DNA of 64,000 nucleotides from the NCBI GenBank assembly GCA_015178975.1, contig WHVD01000022.1, forward strand, positions 620,001 to 684,000, in the 5' to 3' direction. Positions 10,847 to 20,245 of the stretch are shown piece after piece. Every line of letters starts with the position of its first letter. The first letter of the stretch is position 1. The stretch comes from Hysterangium stoloniferum (lineage: Eukaryota; Basidiomycota; Agaricomycetes; Hysterangiales; Hysterangiaceae). The notes under the pieces were generated by a model. It did no database searches, had not been told where the DNA came from, and was given only the letters and a program-made list of their open reading frames with translations. The translations under genes and the position numbers were made by a program.

Positions 10847-12208
10847 AAGGTACAGATGAAGAAACTTCACAGATCCTAGCTACAGAGCTCACCAATGCAT
10901 CAGAAATTGTCTTAGGTTTTCATCAAGCATATCTCAATAAACCTGGTCCCTTAGGCTCTCTCTAATTTTCATGTGGTACCCAACCCCTTTCCAACTATGT
11001 CTTATGTTTTTTCGCTTTTTTGTTTGTTTGTTTTAAAAGAAAACCATTATATTGAAACTATTTATAAGTCTCCTCTATGACCTCTCCTTCTTCCCTGGCC
11101 TCCGAGTTTTCCCCTTCACCAATGGCCACTGACACCTCCTTACTGACCTTCTCCGATGTCCCAACCCCAGGCTCAGCCTCATCGGAACTCGACAGCTCTA
11201 AGTATTGCTCGAGTTGTCCTCCAACATACTCTATGATGCTGGTCTGTTTCTCCAGCCCCATACCCAATAGTCACACTTGCTGGGTAAATAGGCCCTGTTG
11301 TCACAGCTGCTCATGTCGGAACTGACTGGTCTCCAAGAAATACATGCATAGGAGTCAGTTTTGTTCCTCTAAGGCATCTGCCTGCCACTCTTGATAGGAC
11401 CCATTTTCGTTGGTATCCAGGAAGGTGCAGCTGAGTTTTTGGTTGGCGCACTCTTGACAGGTGCAGCCCCAACCATTCACCCATGGATGGCAAGACCGAC
11501 TACACTTGGTGCACTTGTTGCACTTCAGGTTGTTCTCGGGCCCTGCCTTGGTGGCCTGTTTCTGTTTCTATAATCGAGAACAAAAAAAAATTAGAAAACT
11601 AAAATACTAGGTGTCTGAACATACCTTGGGGCTCAAAGGCCCCGGTATGTCCTCTTTGTCCTCCTCATCCTCTTCATCTTCAGAGTCTGATAGTGTCACT
11701 GCTTTGTGCTGTAGCAAGAATGTCAGCAAGGTTACAAGAATGAGAAATTCTGACTTACCTTGCCCACCCATTTCTTCTTCACCCCCTCTTCTCGCACCCA
11801 ATCGGCCTCCCACTGCTTTTTCTTTGCAAGCACAGCCTCCCAATGCTTGTGTGCAGCCTCTGCCTCTGCCAATCTCTTCTCCTCCACCTCTATCACCTCC
11901 AGCTCCTCCTTCTCCTTATGCTCCTCCTCCTTGTGTGCCATTGATGCTCTTGTGCATTTGGGGGTCCACTCAGACCCAATATGGGGGTGACGGTTGGCCT
12001 GGATGGGAAGGGCTTCGATCCCAAACCCATGGTCATCGTGGTTGAGGGAAAAGAGTTGAAAATTCAAGCACCAGCACCCCTCAAATTTTTATATGTAAAT
12101 TTTTACCAGGTCACATGATGTTTTGACACACTGCCTGTACCCGACAAGTTTTATGTACAAGATCTAGATTTTTGGCCTCCTTAGGATTTCGGCCAAATGG
12201 GGGGATAC
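10847..12208 (+). mobile_element. Second copy of the chromovirus 3' segment (chromodomain tail and antisense gene)
   Basis: 10847-12208 repeats about 8730-10095 nearly base for base: the chromodomain C-terminus (10847-10965), a spacer, the antisense accessory gene and the pre-LTR G-run. Together with the LTR that follows, it makes a tandem unit of about 2.1 kb. Unequal recombination between neighbouring elements is the simplest origin. It is a fossil without gag, RT or integrase. Confidence 0.85.
11058..12067 (-). CDS. Antisense accessory gene of the chromovirus (Zn2Cys6-like), copy 2
   Basis: This is the second copy of the unit at 8936-9860. The minus strand again shows a Glu/Lys coiled coil (about 11930-11760), an acidic Ser/Asp/Glu segment (about 11710-11630), the six-cysteine cluster with the same spacing (about 11530-11420) and a Glu-rich tail (11267-11058). 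All six cluster cysteines are kept although surrounding residues differ, which suggests past selection on the cluster. It is part of a retroelement fossil with a small number of breaks. Function is unknown. Confidence 0.5.
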
Positions 12209-12952
12209 TGTTATGACCAAGTCACAACTGTGTCACAACCCGACGGTCCCCAAGGATATTACCATTGACTGATGTTTCTAGTTATGGATCAAGTCATCGT
12301 ATCAGAAACTGTCAGTTGCCCGACACTGATGTATGCCTTCATGGCAATCAAACCCTGTTTACACCCCTGTCAAGTTATGCTCATACTATCTGGTTATGCT
12401 TTGATACATCCCTTTTTATTATGATGATCTGTTCTATTCTATGTTTCACATATGCCCGTATATACTTGTAACCTGTGGACTATTTCCTTTTCTCATAATT
12501 CTGCTCTTGGTTAATTCACGGCCTCCAAATTTATCGTAACCTTCCAGTTCCTAGTCAAGTTTATTTGTCAATAATATTTCCGCTCTTCCCTTAGTTAGTA
12601 TTTTCTAGACCCAATAACTCATACATAAATCCACTGTAGTTGTAGTTACTAGGCAATCAGAATATCGACTCAGAACACCCACATACATCGTCCCACTCTA
12701 GGTATCCCACTCCCCGCCTTTGTGTGCACTCACCCACCCTTGGTCCCTGATTCCTCAGCCTGACACCCGACTTATCCTTTGGTTCTGATCAGTAACCCAC
12801 CATGAGGAATTTGATAGGACTAGTCTTTGCCTGCCCAAAATTTAAGGACACCCAATGGTAACTTGCAAGGGCACAGCACATAAGCTGAAGCCAAGTCCTT
12901 CCAATCAGTCCCTGTTGGCCTACCGACATTTGTCAGTTTTCAGTTCTTAACA
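12209..12952 (+). mobile_element. LTR of the chromovirus (744 bp), copy C
   Basis: This LTR begins TGTTATGACC, ends TTCTTAACA, and is a full-length relative of the LTR at 10096-10846. It is the last LTR of the nested array. The sequence after it (aggag) should be the target duplication, whose partner would lie before the window. Differences from the LTR at 3663 are mainly CG to CA/TG changes. Confidence 0.9.
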
Positions 12953-13579
12953 AGGAGTAATAGTACTGAGAACTAGAGGGGGGTAATCTAAGTCAATATT
13001 CAAACTAAAGAAACTGTAGCATATATGAAGGAGCTTTATACCACAGCAAGAAAGAAGATCAGAAGGCCAATCAGAGAAACAAGAGTGATGATGGGTTAAA
13101 AGAAAGTAGAGGAAGGAAATGGGAATCCAAATGAGAGTAAATACAATATAGCAAAGTATTCTGAACAGGTGTGAGGTGGCAAATGGGATGTATATGTGGA
13201 ATGGTGATGGAGGAACAAATGGAACAGAGATGGGATGGAAGGTGTTAGGGCAAGACTAACAAGGCTACCAAACACAAGATAGAATATAGAAATATAAAGT
13301 GAAGAGGGGACAGCTTAATGACAGGGGAGATCACACTTGTTTTAGTGGGATTCCTAAGAGATTGAAACTAAAGAAATGAGTATGTACAGGTCTACTATTT
13401 ATACTATTTATTTAATATTTATTTAGTATTTTTTATTTATTAGAACTCTGAGAAAAATACTAAAAATGGCATGTATGCATCCTACAGTGCATAGCCGCAC
13501 CTCAGCACTTATGTAAGCCCACCTGGTGCTGTGTAGCCCCATGCAACATGCCAGCACTTGTGTACATGCCAACTGCATT
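12953..13579. other. Purine-rich stretch without a recognisable gene
   Basis: AG-rich sequence without a long open frame. It shares short stretches (for example 'agtattctga.caggt') with 14690-14760, so both may be remains of one old repeat. From about 13470 the sequence turns into TG/CA-rich low-complexity DNA that continues after the next solo LTR. Confidence 0.4.
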
Positions 13580-13904
13580 TGTTAGAATAAACTGCAAGCC
13601 TGGGGAGCAAGTTGAATGACTCTCTATGTAGGGCAGAAACTGCGACTTAAGTAGAGCGGTGTAGAAATAAACCGATGCTATAACTAGGCTTCCAGTTGAG
13701 GTTTCTACTCCTCAACTGGGGCTAACTATATACTATATTACAGGGTTAGTGTATGGGTCTGTGCTCAGTCACAGGACAAGGAACTCGGAACTCTGTCACT
13801 AAACTAATAATAATATCATGGAAATCCATGAACCGGTGATAACCTAAGCAGTTACAAGATAAGGTATGAGGTCATACTAATCGATGATTCCTCATATTCC
13901 AACA
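13580..13904 (+). mobile_element. Small solo LTR, 325 bp
   Basis: It starts TGTTAGAATA and ends TATTCCAACA (near-perfect inverted ends), with the 5-bp target duplication gcatt at 13575-13579 and 13905-13909. It contains a ctcctcaactgg stretch and 'ctaactatatact', shared with the partial copy at 50441-50684. Its internal element is gone. Confidence 0.85.
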
Positions 13905-13909
13905 GCATT

Positions 13910-14325
13910 TGCAGTGTCAGCACACAAGGAGGCCTCATGGGCACATAGTGCAAAGCATTACGTGTCCATCAGGTAGGTGTAGGTGGTGGTGGTGGCCTTG
14001 CATTGGTGCCGATGTGAGGATGCCATAATGCTGCTGTGCTGTGTGTGCACATTGCAAATGTGCAGTACATGCACTTTGTGACTCCACAGTGTATGCACTT
14101 TGTGACTCCACAGTGTGTGCTCATTGTGAGTGCATAGTGCATGCACATTGCAGCTGTGCAGTGTACCTGTGCATTGTGATGATGTGACTGCTTTCAATGG
14201 CAGTGGCAGCAGCATGATTACATAATCATTCTCACACCATTTGCCAGCATATGTAGATATAATAAAATAAAATAAACTAAAATCAAAAAATAAATAGCAT
14301 ATATATTATATATATTGCCCTGACA
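13910..14325. repeat. Degenerate TG/CA-rich tandem repeat region
   Basis: Short imperfect repeats built on 'tgcactttgtgactccacagtg' and 'gtgcatgcacattgc' (two near-identical 25-bp units around 14065-14115), with alternating purine-pyrimidine character. The region before the solo LTR (about 13470-13575) has the same make-up, so the LTR split one low-complexity tract. AT-rich sequence follows to 14325. Confidence 0.6.
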
Positions 14326-14400
14326 GAAGGCTAAAGTGCTAAGATACAAAGAAACAAGTGTTGGGGGTGCTGTGAACAGTGCTACCATGAGCAGAGGTAC

Positions 14401-14505
14401 TGTTAAGTGCCATGTCGGGAACTATCGGATAGGGTCAGGACGTCGGCTTCAGCTTATGTGCTGCGCCTCTACGCAAATGCTCAAAGTCCTTAATTTCAGA
14501 AGTGA
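14401..14505 (-). mobile_element. Fragment of a TGTTAC...TTAACA-family LTR, reversed
   Basis: It begins TGTTAAG, the reverse complement of the family end, and contains GGCTTCAGCTTATGTGCTG. That motif is found, in reverse complement, near the 3' end of the LTRs at 10096, 12209 and 28237. Only the terminal 100 or so bases of the LTR are present. The stretch just before it (14326-14400) resembles 27535-27615. Confidence 0.7.
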
Positions 14506-15170
14506 GACTTACGATGGAATATACAGATATTCAGAGTTCCAAAGAGTTCCAAATATTGAGCATACAGAAAGATGGAAGAGGGAATAAGAAACCAAGTCGA
14601 TATCAGATCTAAAGTAAAGTACAAATTCATGGAAACTAACATAAGTCTTCTTATTATTGTACTACAAACTAAGACCACAATAAGATGGAAACGGAAGTAT
14701 TCTGAAACAGGAATACAATAGGGGAGACATTATTTCAAAACAGGAATATAATAAACAAATGAGTGAATACTTGTCAATGGACAAATTACCAAATGCAGAA
14801 CAAGGGAAGATTACAGAAGATACAGTAACTATGATGTTCCATAGTTGGAAGTCAGAAGTCAGAAGTTGGATATTGAAACATCTGGGAATGGGTCATAACA
14901 GATAATAGGGGCTTCAAGAGCTAATAACATCAAACTCTGTACCAAACATGAACAGGGGACAAAAAGAAAAATAGTTGGCAGCTCCCACTGAATATCAAAG
15001 CTACATCTGAACCACAATGGAATTCTGCATATGACCACAGAAACAGTGCAAGAAGGTCTGGAAGATCATTAAGAGAGCCGGTGCAATAACAATGTTATTA
15101 ATGGACCGAAATTTCATACAAGGGTGGCAGTATTGATGGTTTGAGAAGGGCCAATCTTAATTTTAGAATT
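14506..15170. other. Unclassified old repeat-like DNA
   Basis: A-rich sequence with only short frames and no recognised domain. Words such as 'aacaggaatacaataggggag' and 'aacaggaatataataaac' repeat locally. It ends at a run of T near 15170, after which base composition becomes host-like. Confidence 0.35.
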
Positions 15171-17188
15171 TTTTTTTTTATGTGTATTTCCTAACCTCAC
15201 TCACTTGATCCACCGGACATCACGTGGTATAAGCGCTCAGATTACATAAGGTGAGATGTCCCTGATTCCTTATGTGACTGAACATAACTCATATCAACAT
15301 CCAGGAATAATTTTCGATCAAATATCACAAAGTAGAGCTTTGAACACATCTAGGGATCATAATCAAATTCATCAAAGGCCCGACGGCCTCCTGACAAGTA
15401 AGGGCCTTCGATCCCGAGTCGCTGAAATGTTTGTCTGGCCAAACAAAGCGCAACCCCGAACTAGTCGCTAAACGCTAAAGCGCTGATGCAGTTATATTCG
15501 GCTATTTTGCCCCAAATTCCTACATTGAGCAGTGTGCAGTTCCGTGTAGACAAGAAATTGGGGCCTCCCTTAATTTCCCGAGCATCTTAATATGTTCCGG
15601 CTACTCTTGAAGAGAGCGCTGTGATTGACGGCCCCAATATACCGAACCCTCCGAACCATCCAAGGTGATAGAGTTATGAATGATCTCGACTGGCCGTCAC
15701 ACCGCACAGAAATACTCGAAACGCAGTCTGAATTGCAGATTTCGAGGCTATTGCCATGGAAGCTTCAGGAAGGCCACCTGAAACACAGATGGCATATTTC
15801 AGGACATTACGAGTTTAAATACCGCCAGATTGCATATGTGTCGGGGGATCTTACCTTTGACCAGTTTGTAGGTCCCTTCCTTGTTTACAAAGATCTAACT
15901 TGGCTTCCCCTTGGAACCGACCCTGTCCCAAGCGTCATGAAAAAACCACCCCTGTAGCTGATAATATTAATTACTTGGGTGTACGGACAGATAAGAAACA
16001 AGTGCCGACTTCAAACAAAGTTAAAGTAGGTGATTACCTTGTCTCCATCAAAACCGCGTTCAGACGTGCATTTTAGGGCTCATAACAAAATGTTAATATT
16101 AACGAGTGCCTGTGTTTCAGTGATTCAAAAGTAGTAAGTAGTAAAGACGTCGAAGCCAGGGGTGACTACTTGGGCAAAAATAAGGTACATCGGACAATTC
16201 GGACACCATCTCGCGAAGCGACGCTTATGTGAGAGAGAGGACGCAGTATTTTGAAAGGTGTGACAGCCATGCGATTTTCCCACTGGTATTATAATATCGT
16301 TGGAAATTCTAAAAGAAAGTGACGACGGACGGTTAATGAAGCAACGCTCATGACGAATAAATGATCCTCTCGAAAGAGCTCCAATAGCGGCTATGAGAGA
16401 ATTTTTCGACACAGTGAGCCCGCTAAGCTGTCGCGTATCACGGATACGAGTTCTTGCGCACTTCTCGAAGTCAATGTGACAAGAACCGAGCCCACTCATC
16501 TCCCTTTGATGTCACCCTAACTAGTTCAAACCAACTCAAGCATTTCTGTGCCGTTTATCACTCAAGCTTCGGCTGCACTCGCGGAAAGAATGGTAGAATG
16601 CTTCTGGAGGTGGACCCCCTCTATTTACTATGCGAAGTAACAGAAAAGCCCTCATTCGATCAGGAATCGAATTCTCACCAATATAGAGAAAGTGAATGGC
16701 CTCCACTGCCACTTCTGCTTCTCCCGATTCTTTAGGGTTTCAATCGTCCTCGACCCAAGTGCTAAATTTGACTATTTTCGACAATGCTAGTGGCTTGGGC
16801 ACACCTTCCTTGATACCTTTCATCCCTATACGGATATCCAACAACGTACCCTGTCAATTGTGGCACGGCCGCCGGTACCAACCGCTACACTGTCAACGGC
16901 AACTCTCCGGCAGAACATGGGAACCATGCGTGACGGGGAAGATGCTTCTCAAAGGTAGCTTCTGACAGAATCTGACAGCTCCGAGACACAACGTGAAGCT
17001 CACGAGTATTCAGGCAATGGGTATCAAAGTTATCTGAATTGAGTGGCCATAATAGTCTCGAACGCAAAGAAGCGACATTAACTCTTCGTCATGTGAGTAT
17101 TACAGTAGAACGCACGAGAACCCATTCTGACGGACAAAACGGCTTTGCCCAGGGCAGTTGCTCGTAAGCGTGGGCAGCGACGTACAGA
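15171..17188. other. Host-like DNA, no confidently recognised gene
   Basis: Composition is balanced, unlike the flanking transposons. Short frames exist (for example 15625-15957 plus, 16125-16499 minus, 16696-16962 plus) but none shows a motif I recognise. 16696 starts MASTATSAS and could be a small unknown protein or the first exon of one. The 3' end of EMC7 follows at 17189. Confidence 0.3.
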
Positions 17189-18237
17189 CTAACGTTTTCT
17201 GGCCTTTGTTTTGCCTTTACCCAGAGATGGAGTCGTTTGAGCAGTGGGCTTGGATGACTGCGGGCTGTTTTCGGAGTCGCCACCCAACAGACTTTTCAAA
17301 CTGACACGTTTATTTAGTAAAGGCGTATAATTAGACGAGTCCACAGACCTGCTGATATCCATGTTCGAGATAGACGACTGGGCGGCCAGGAGTTCGCCTT
17401 GTTTCTGCTTGACTTCATCCAGGGTGTCTTTGTCCATGTTCGCCTATGACGTGCCAAATTACCCCGGAATTGAGTTGGCACTTGCGGTGGGACTCACCAT
17501 CAGATACGGAGTTGCAAATAGCATAACACCGGTGGCAAGCATCATCAACATCATTGGGCTTTGGAACATAGCCAATGGATTGAAGGCTTCGCGCTCTACA
17601 AAGTAGGCATTTCTGGCGCGAGCTGCCAAGACGATAGGGTATCCGATGCTGGCAACGGGGGCGGCGGCCAATGGGGTCCCAGGAGAGAAGGCGCGAACAG
17701 AGACGTTGTGCTCGGCATCCGACACATCTACCCTAAGCTAGACCACGGGATGATTTGGTTACCAACGGAGCTGACGCATCCTTCCGAGAGGAGGATTGAA
17801 TGGAGCCCACCTGATCAAACAGAAAGTCGTGCGAAATGACAGAGAGGACAAACACGCCACTATGGACGTCTGAGCTGTGAGATATTGAGTTGATTTGAAA
17901 GCCAGATGACAAACATGTCAGAAAAAGAAGCAACTTGCATTGTAAAGCCCCCATTCCTGCGCACGGAGCCTGACAACCGGCCATTGTCGAGGATAACCTT
18001 TGCGCCTTGTATGTCTCGATATCCTGAAGACAAGATAGTCAGACGAGGAGAGACAGCAAAGATGGCTGTCTGGTTGTACCACGACAAATGTCATTCCACT
18101 GGATAACCCCATTCAAGTCGAGACCATCGACAAGCAAAGCAAAGGAAAATATTAAGCTAAAAATGAGTTAATTATGGCATTACACACAAGCATGAGAGAG
18201 ACCTAATAAGTGAACATGATGTAGCAAAGCAAGCCAT
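17189..18237 (-). CDS. EMC7: EMC7, ER membrane protein complex subunit 7
   Basis: Read by eye as seven exons: 18237-18203, 18156-18083, 18023-17939, 17874-17811, 17737-17498, 17443-17349 and 17300-17189, coding for 234 aa with phases that agree. Residues 1-26 form a signal peptide. About 30-125 form the lumenal beta-sandwich, with 'NGVIQWNDIC', 'GAKVILDNG' and 'FDQLRVDV'. About 145-166 form one membrane segment in the typical 'FFVERE...MMLMML' context, and the cytosolic tail ends KARKR. EMC is the ER insertase for tail-anchored and multi-pass proteins, and EMC7 is a lumenal and membrane subunit. Intron 3 starts with GC rather than GT (GCAAGT at 17938-17933), needed to give 'GGFTISDVHSG'. The last intron (48 bp) is in frame and could also be retained. 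A zinc-finger gene lies divergently 1.1 kb away. Confidence 0.85.
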
Positions 18238-19353
18238 GGCGCTGAGATCAGGGAGGGGTCCATAGTGGTCCACATGACGGTACAGGGCTGCTTCAACGTG
18301 CGTGGAATTTTAGGGCGAACATGACGATTCACAGCAAGTTGAGCGCAAAATGAAAAGGGAATCTAATATGTGGAGCATTGGATCGGTATAATGAAGAACG
18401 AACGGCCATGGCCGCGTTCCGCCGACGTATATTATCCCTGAAAAAAGCAAAAATGTATGCGGAATCACGGTTCTATTAAACATCCGAATGATTCGGGCGG
18501 CTAGTGAGCTCCGGCATCTACTTTGTATGTGCAGTGCCATATACGCATCTGAGGAGGTGGAGGTATGTATAATCGGAACAGGCACCACTGAAACGATGCA
18601 CATGGGCTGCCCTTGGAGCTGGGGCTCCAACATCGAAATGTGCTGGAATTTCAACAACTTGTCTGACCTTCGCTTCGAATCCCTGTCGCAGTCTAGACAA
18701 GGGCAGCCCTCAATTACACTATTGCATATTCCTGTATTAGGCCCTGCTCGCTAATCACGACGATGCCCCCCCGATGAAGGATGCGCGACAGGCCTAGTAT
18801 AGTCACCGATCCACGGTACTTGACGATCTTGGTCTATATGCGGCTTAGCTCATTTCTCCAATTCATGTCCCGGGCGTCGGCTCCTCCGAAACTCGCTTAC
18901 GGCGAATGATTCTGTCAAACAATTAGTCAGCAATTCAAAGATATTATTTTAGGTTCGATTATTCCATTCAAGGAAAAATCGCTAAAACCTTGCCTGGGCC
19001 CACAAGCCGGGAACCGCTGCGGCGTCTGTTATATCTTCTTTTAATTGTTAACTCATTCTCGGGATGTGAAGGGGGTATTTTACAATTATTTCTATTTTGG
19101 CTTTACTGAATCTGATCAGAGAATCCTCTAAGCGATTCTGATCTCTTATGCTTCACTTTTTAAAGGACGACATGTTCCCTCCTTTCCGTTTGACCACCCC
19201 ACCAAGTTCGTTCTATATCCTACTCTCTCCCATACTAGGTGCTCTCCCTCTTACATTCTCTGTTTCGTGTTTAGATCGTCGCCTGGAATCGGTGAGCTCA
19301 TTAAAAACACGCTTTCCAATTCTCCCGCTCATCATCGCGTTCTGCTCTCAGTC
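18238..19353. promoter_or_regulatory. Divergent intergenic region between EMC7 and the C2H2 gene
   Basis: 1.1 kb separates two start codons that point away from each other, so both promoters should lie here. Pyrimidine-rich tracts lie just upstream of the C2H2 start (about 19175-19260), as is usual in basidiomycete promoters. Short frames (18310-18657 minus, 18488-18754 plus) show no known motif. Confidence 0.45.
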
Positions 19354-20245
19354 ATGAGTTTCCCTTACAACAACTACCCAGATACCATGCGTGTCCACCA
19401 GTTCGGGCCCTTTTATGAGGACGGTTCACAGGTCACAGAGCTCGACATCTCCACCGCCAACATGATGCACGACGAGCCCTTCCCGAACCTCATCCGCACA
19501 TTCCACCACTCACCCCCGCCCTTCACGCCCGAGTCCGGCTATATCGCATATCCTATCCAAAATCAGCATTCAGTGTATGACGACCTTGCGCTCACCCCGG
19601 TCCTCTGGGACGTCGACGGTCCTCATGTTCACGCGTTTCCGCCCTCAGACCTTGGCTATGCCCCAGAAGCGTTCAGTGCTCTTCATCATCGGAATCACGC
19701 CCACGTTCAGCGGCATCACCACCCTTCGTATTCCCCTGAGCAAACATACACCCGTATGTTTCGTGGGCGCAAAAGCAAGTCAGCGGCAGAGGTACGCCTT
19801 CCCCACCACGATCGCACGCATCGTTTCTTATTTTGTCCGTTTCAGGTGTTGGATGAACTTCGCCCGTATGCCTGCGACATTTGTCAAGCTGCATTTGCCC
19901 GATCGCATGACCGTGATCGTAAGTCTGCTCCGTTCGCAGTCCCCCTTCGCGCAGCTCACAATGATGGCTCCCTCCTCCCCAGGCCATAAACGCTCACATA
20001 CCGGCGAGACACCCTACCGTTGTCATGGCTGTGGCACAGGGTTCAAACGGTACGTGCGATATTCCTTTCGTGTTATATTTGACTAAACCGCACCCTTTTC
20101 CAGCCCTGATGCCCGCAAAAGACATTGGGAGCGAGATCCTATTTGTGCCCAAGAAGACTGGCTCCGTGTCCGACACACACCTGAGGGTGCAAAACGACGA
20201 GCCCGCGCTAAGACCAAGCCGTCGAAGAAAACGACATCAGAATGA
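19354..20245 (+). CDS. C2H2 zinc-finger protein, probable transcription factor
   Basis: Four exons: 19354-19791, 19846-19918, 19983-20049 and 20104-20245, giving 239 aa. All introns are GT-AG and phases agree. 19354 is the first ATG of the frame. Residues 1-146 are Pro/His-rich and probably disordered. Finger 1 is C156-x2-C159-x12-H172-x3-H176, followed by the classic TGE(T)PY linker. Finger 2 is C184-x2-C187-x12-H200-x6-C207, a C2HC variant common in basidiomycetes. The tail is basic (KRRARAKTKPSKK), probably a nuclear localisation signal. Role inferred: sequence-specific DNA binding in the nucleus. The target is unknown. Two fingers in tandem near the C-terminus resemble fungal stress and development regulators, but I cannot assign an orthologue. 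Confidence 0.8.

Noticed and set aside
13910-14230. Possible CRISPR-like or regularly spaced repeat array
   Set aside because: Repeats are degenerate TG/CA words with irregular spacing, and the window is clearly eukaryotic.
19267-19353. Upstream extension of the C2H2 protein to 19267
   Set aside because: That start is GTG, unlikely in a nuclear gene. The first ATG of the frame is at 19354.
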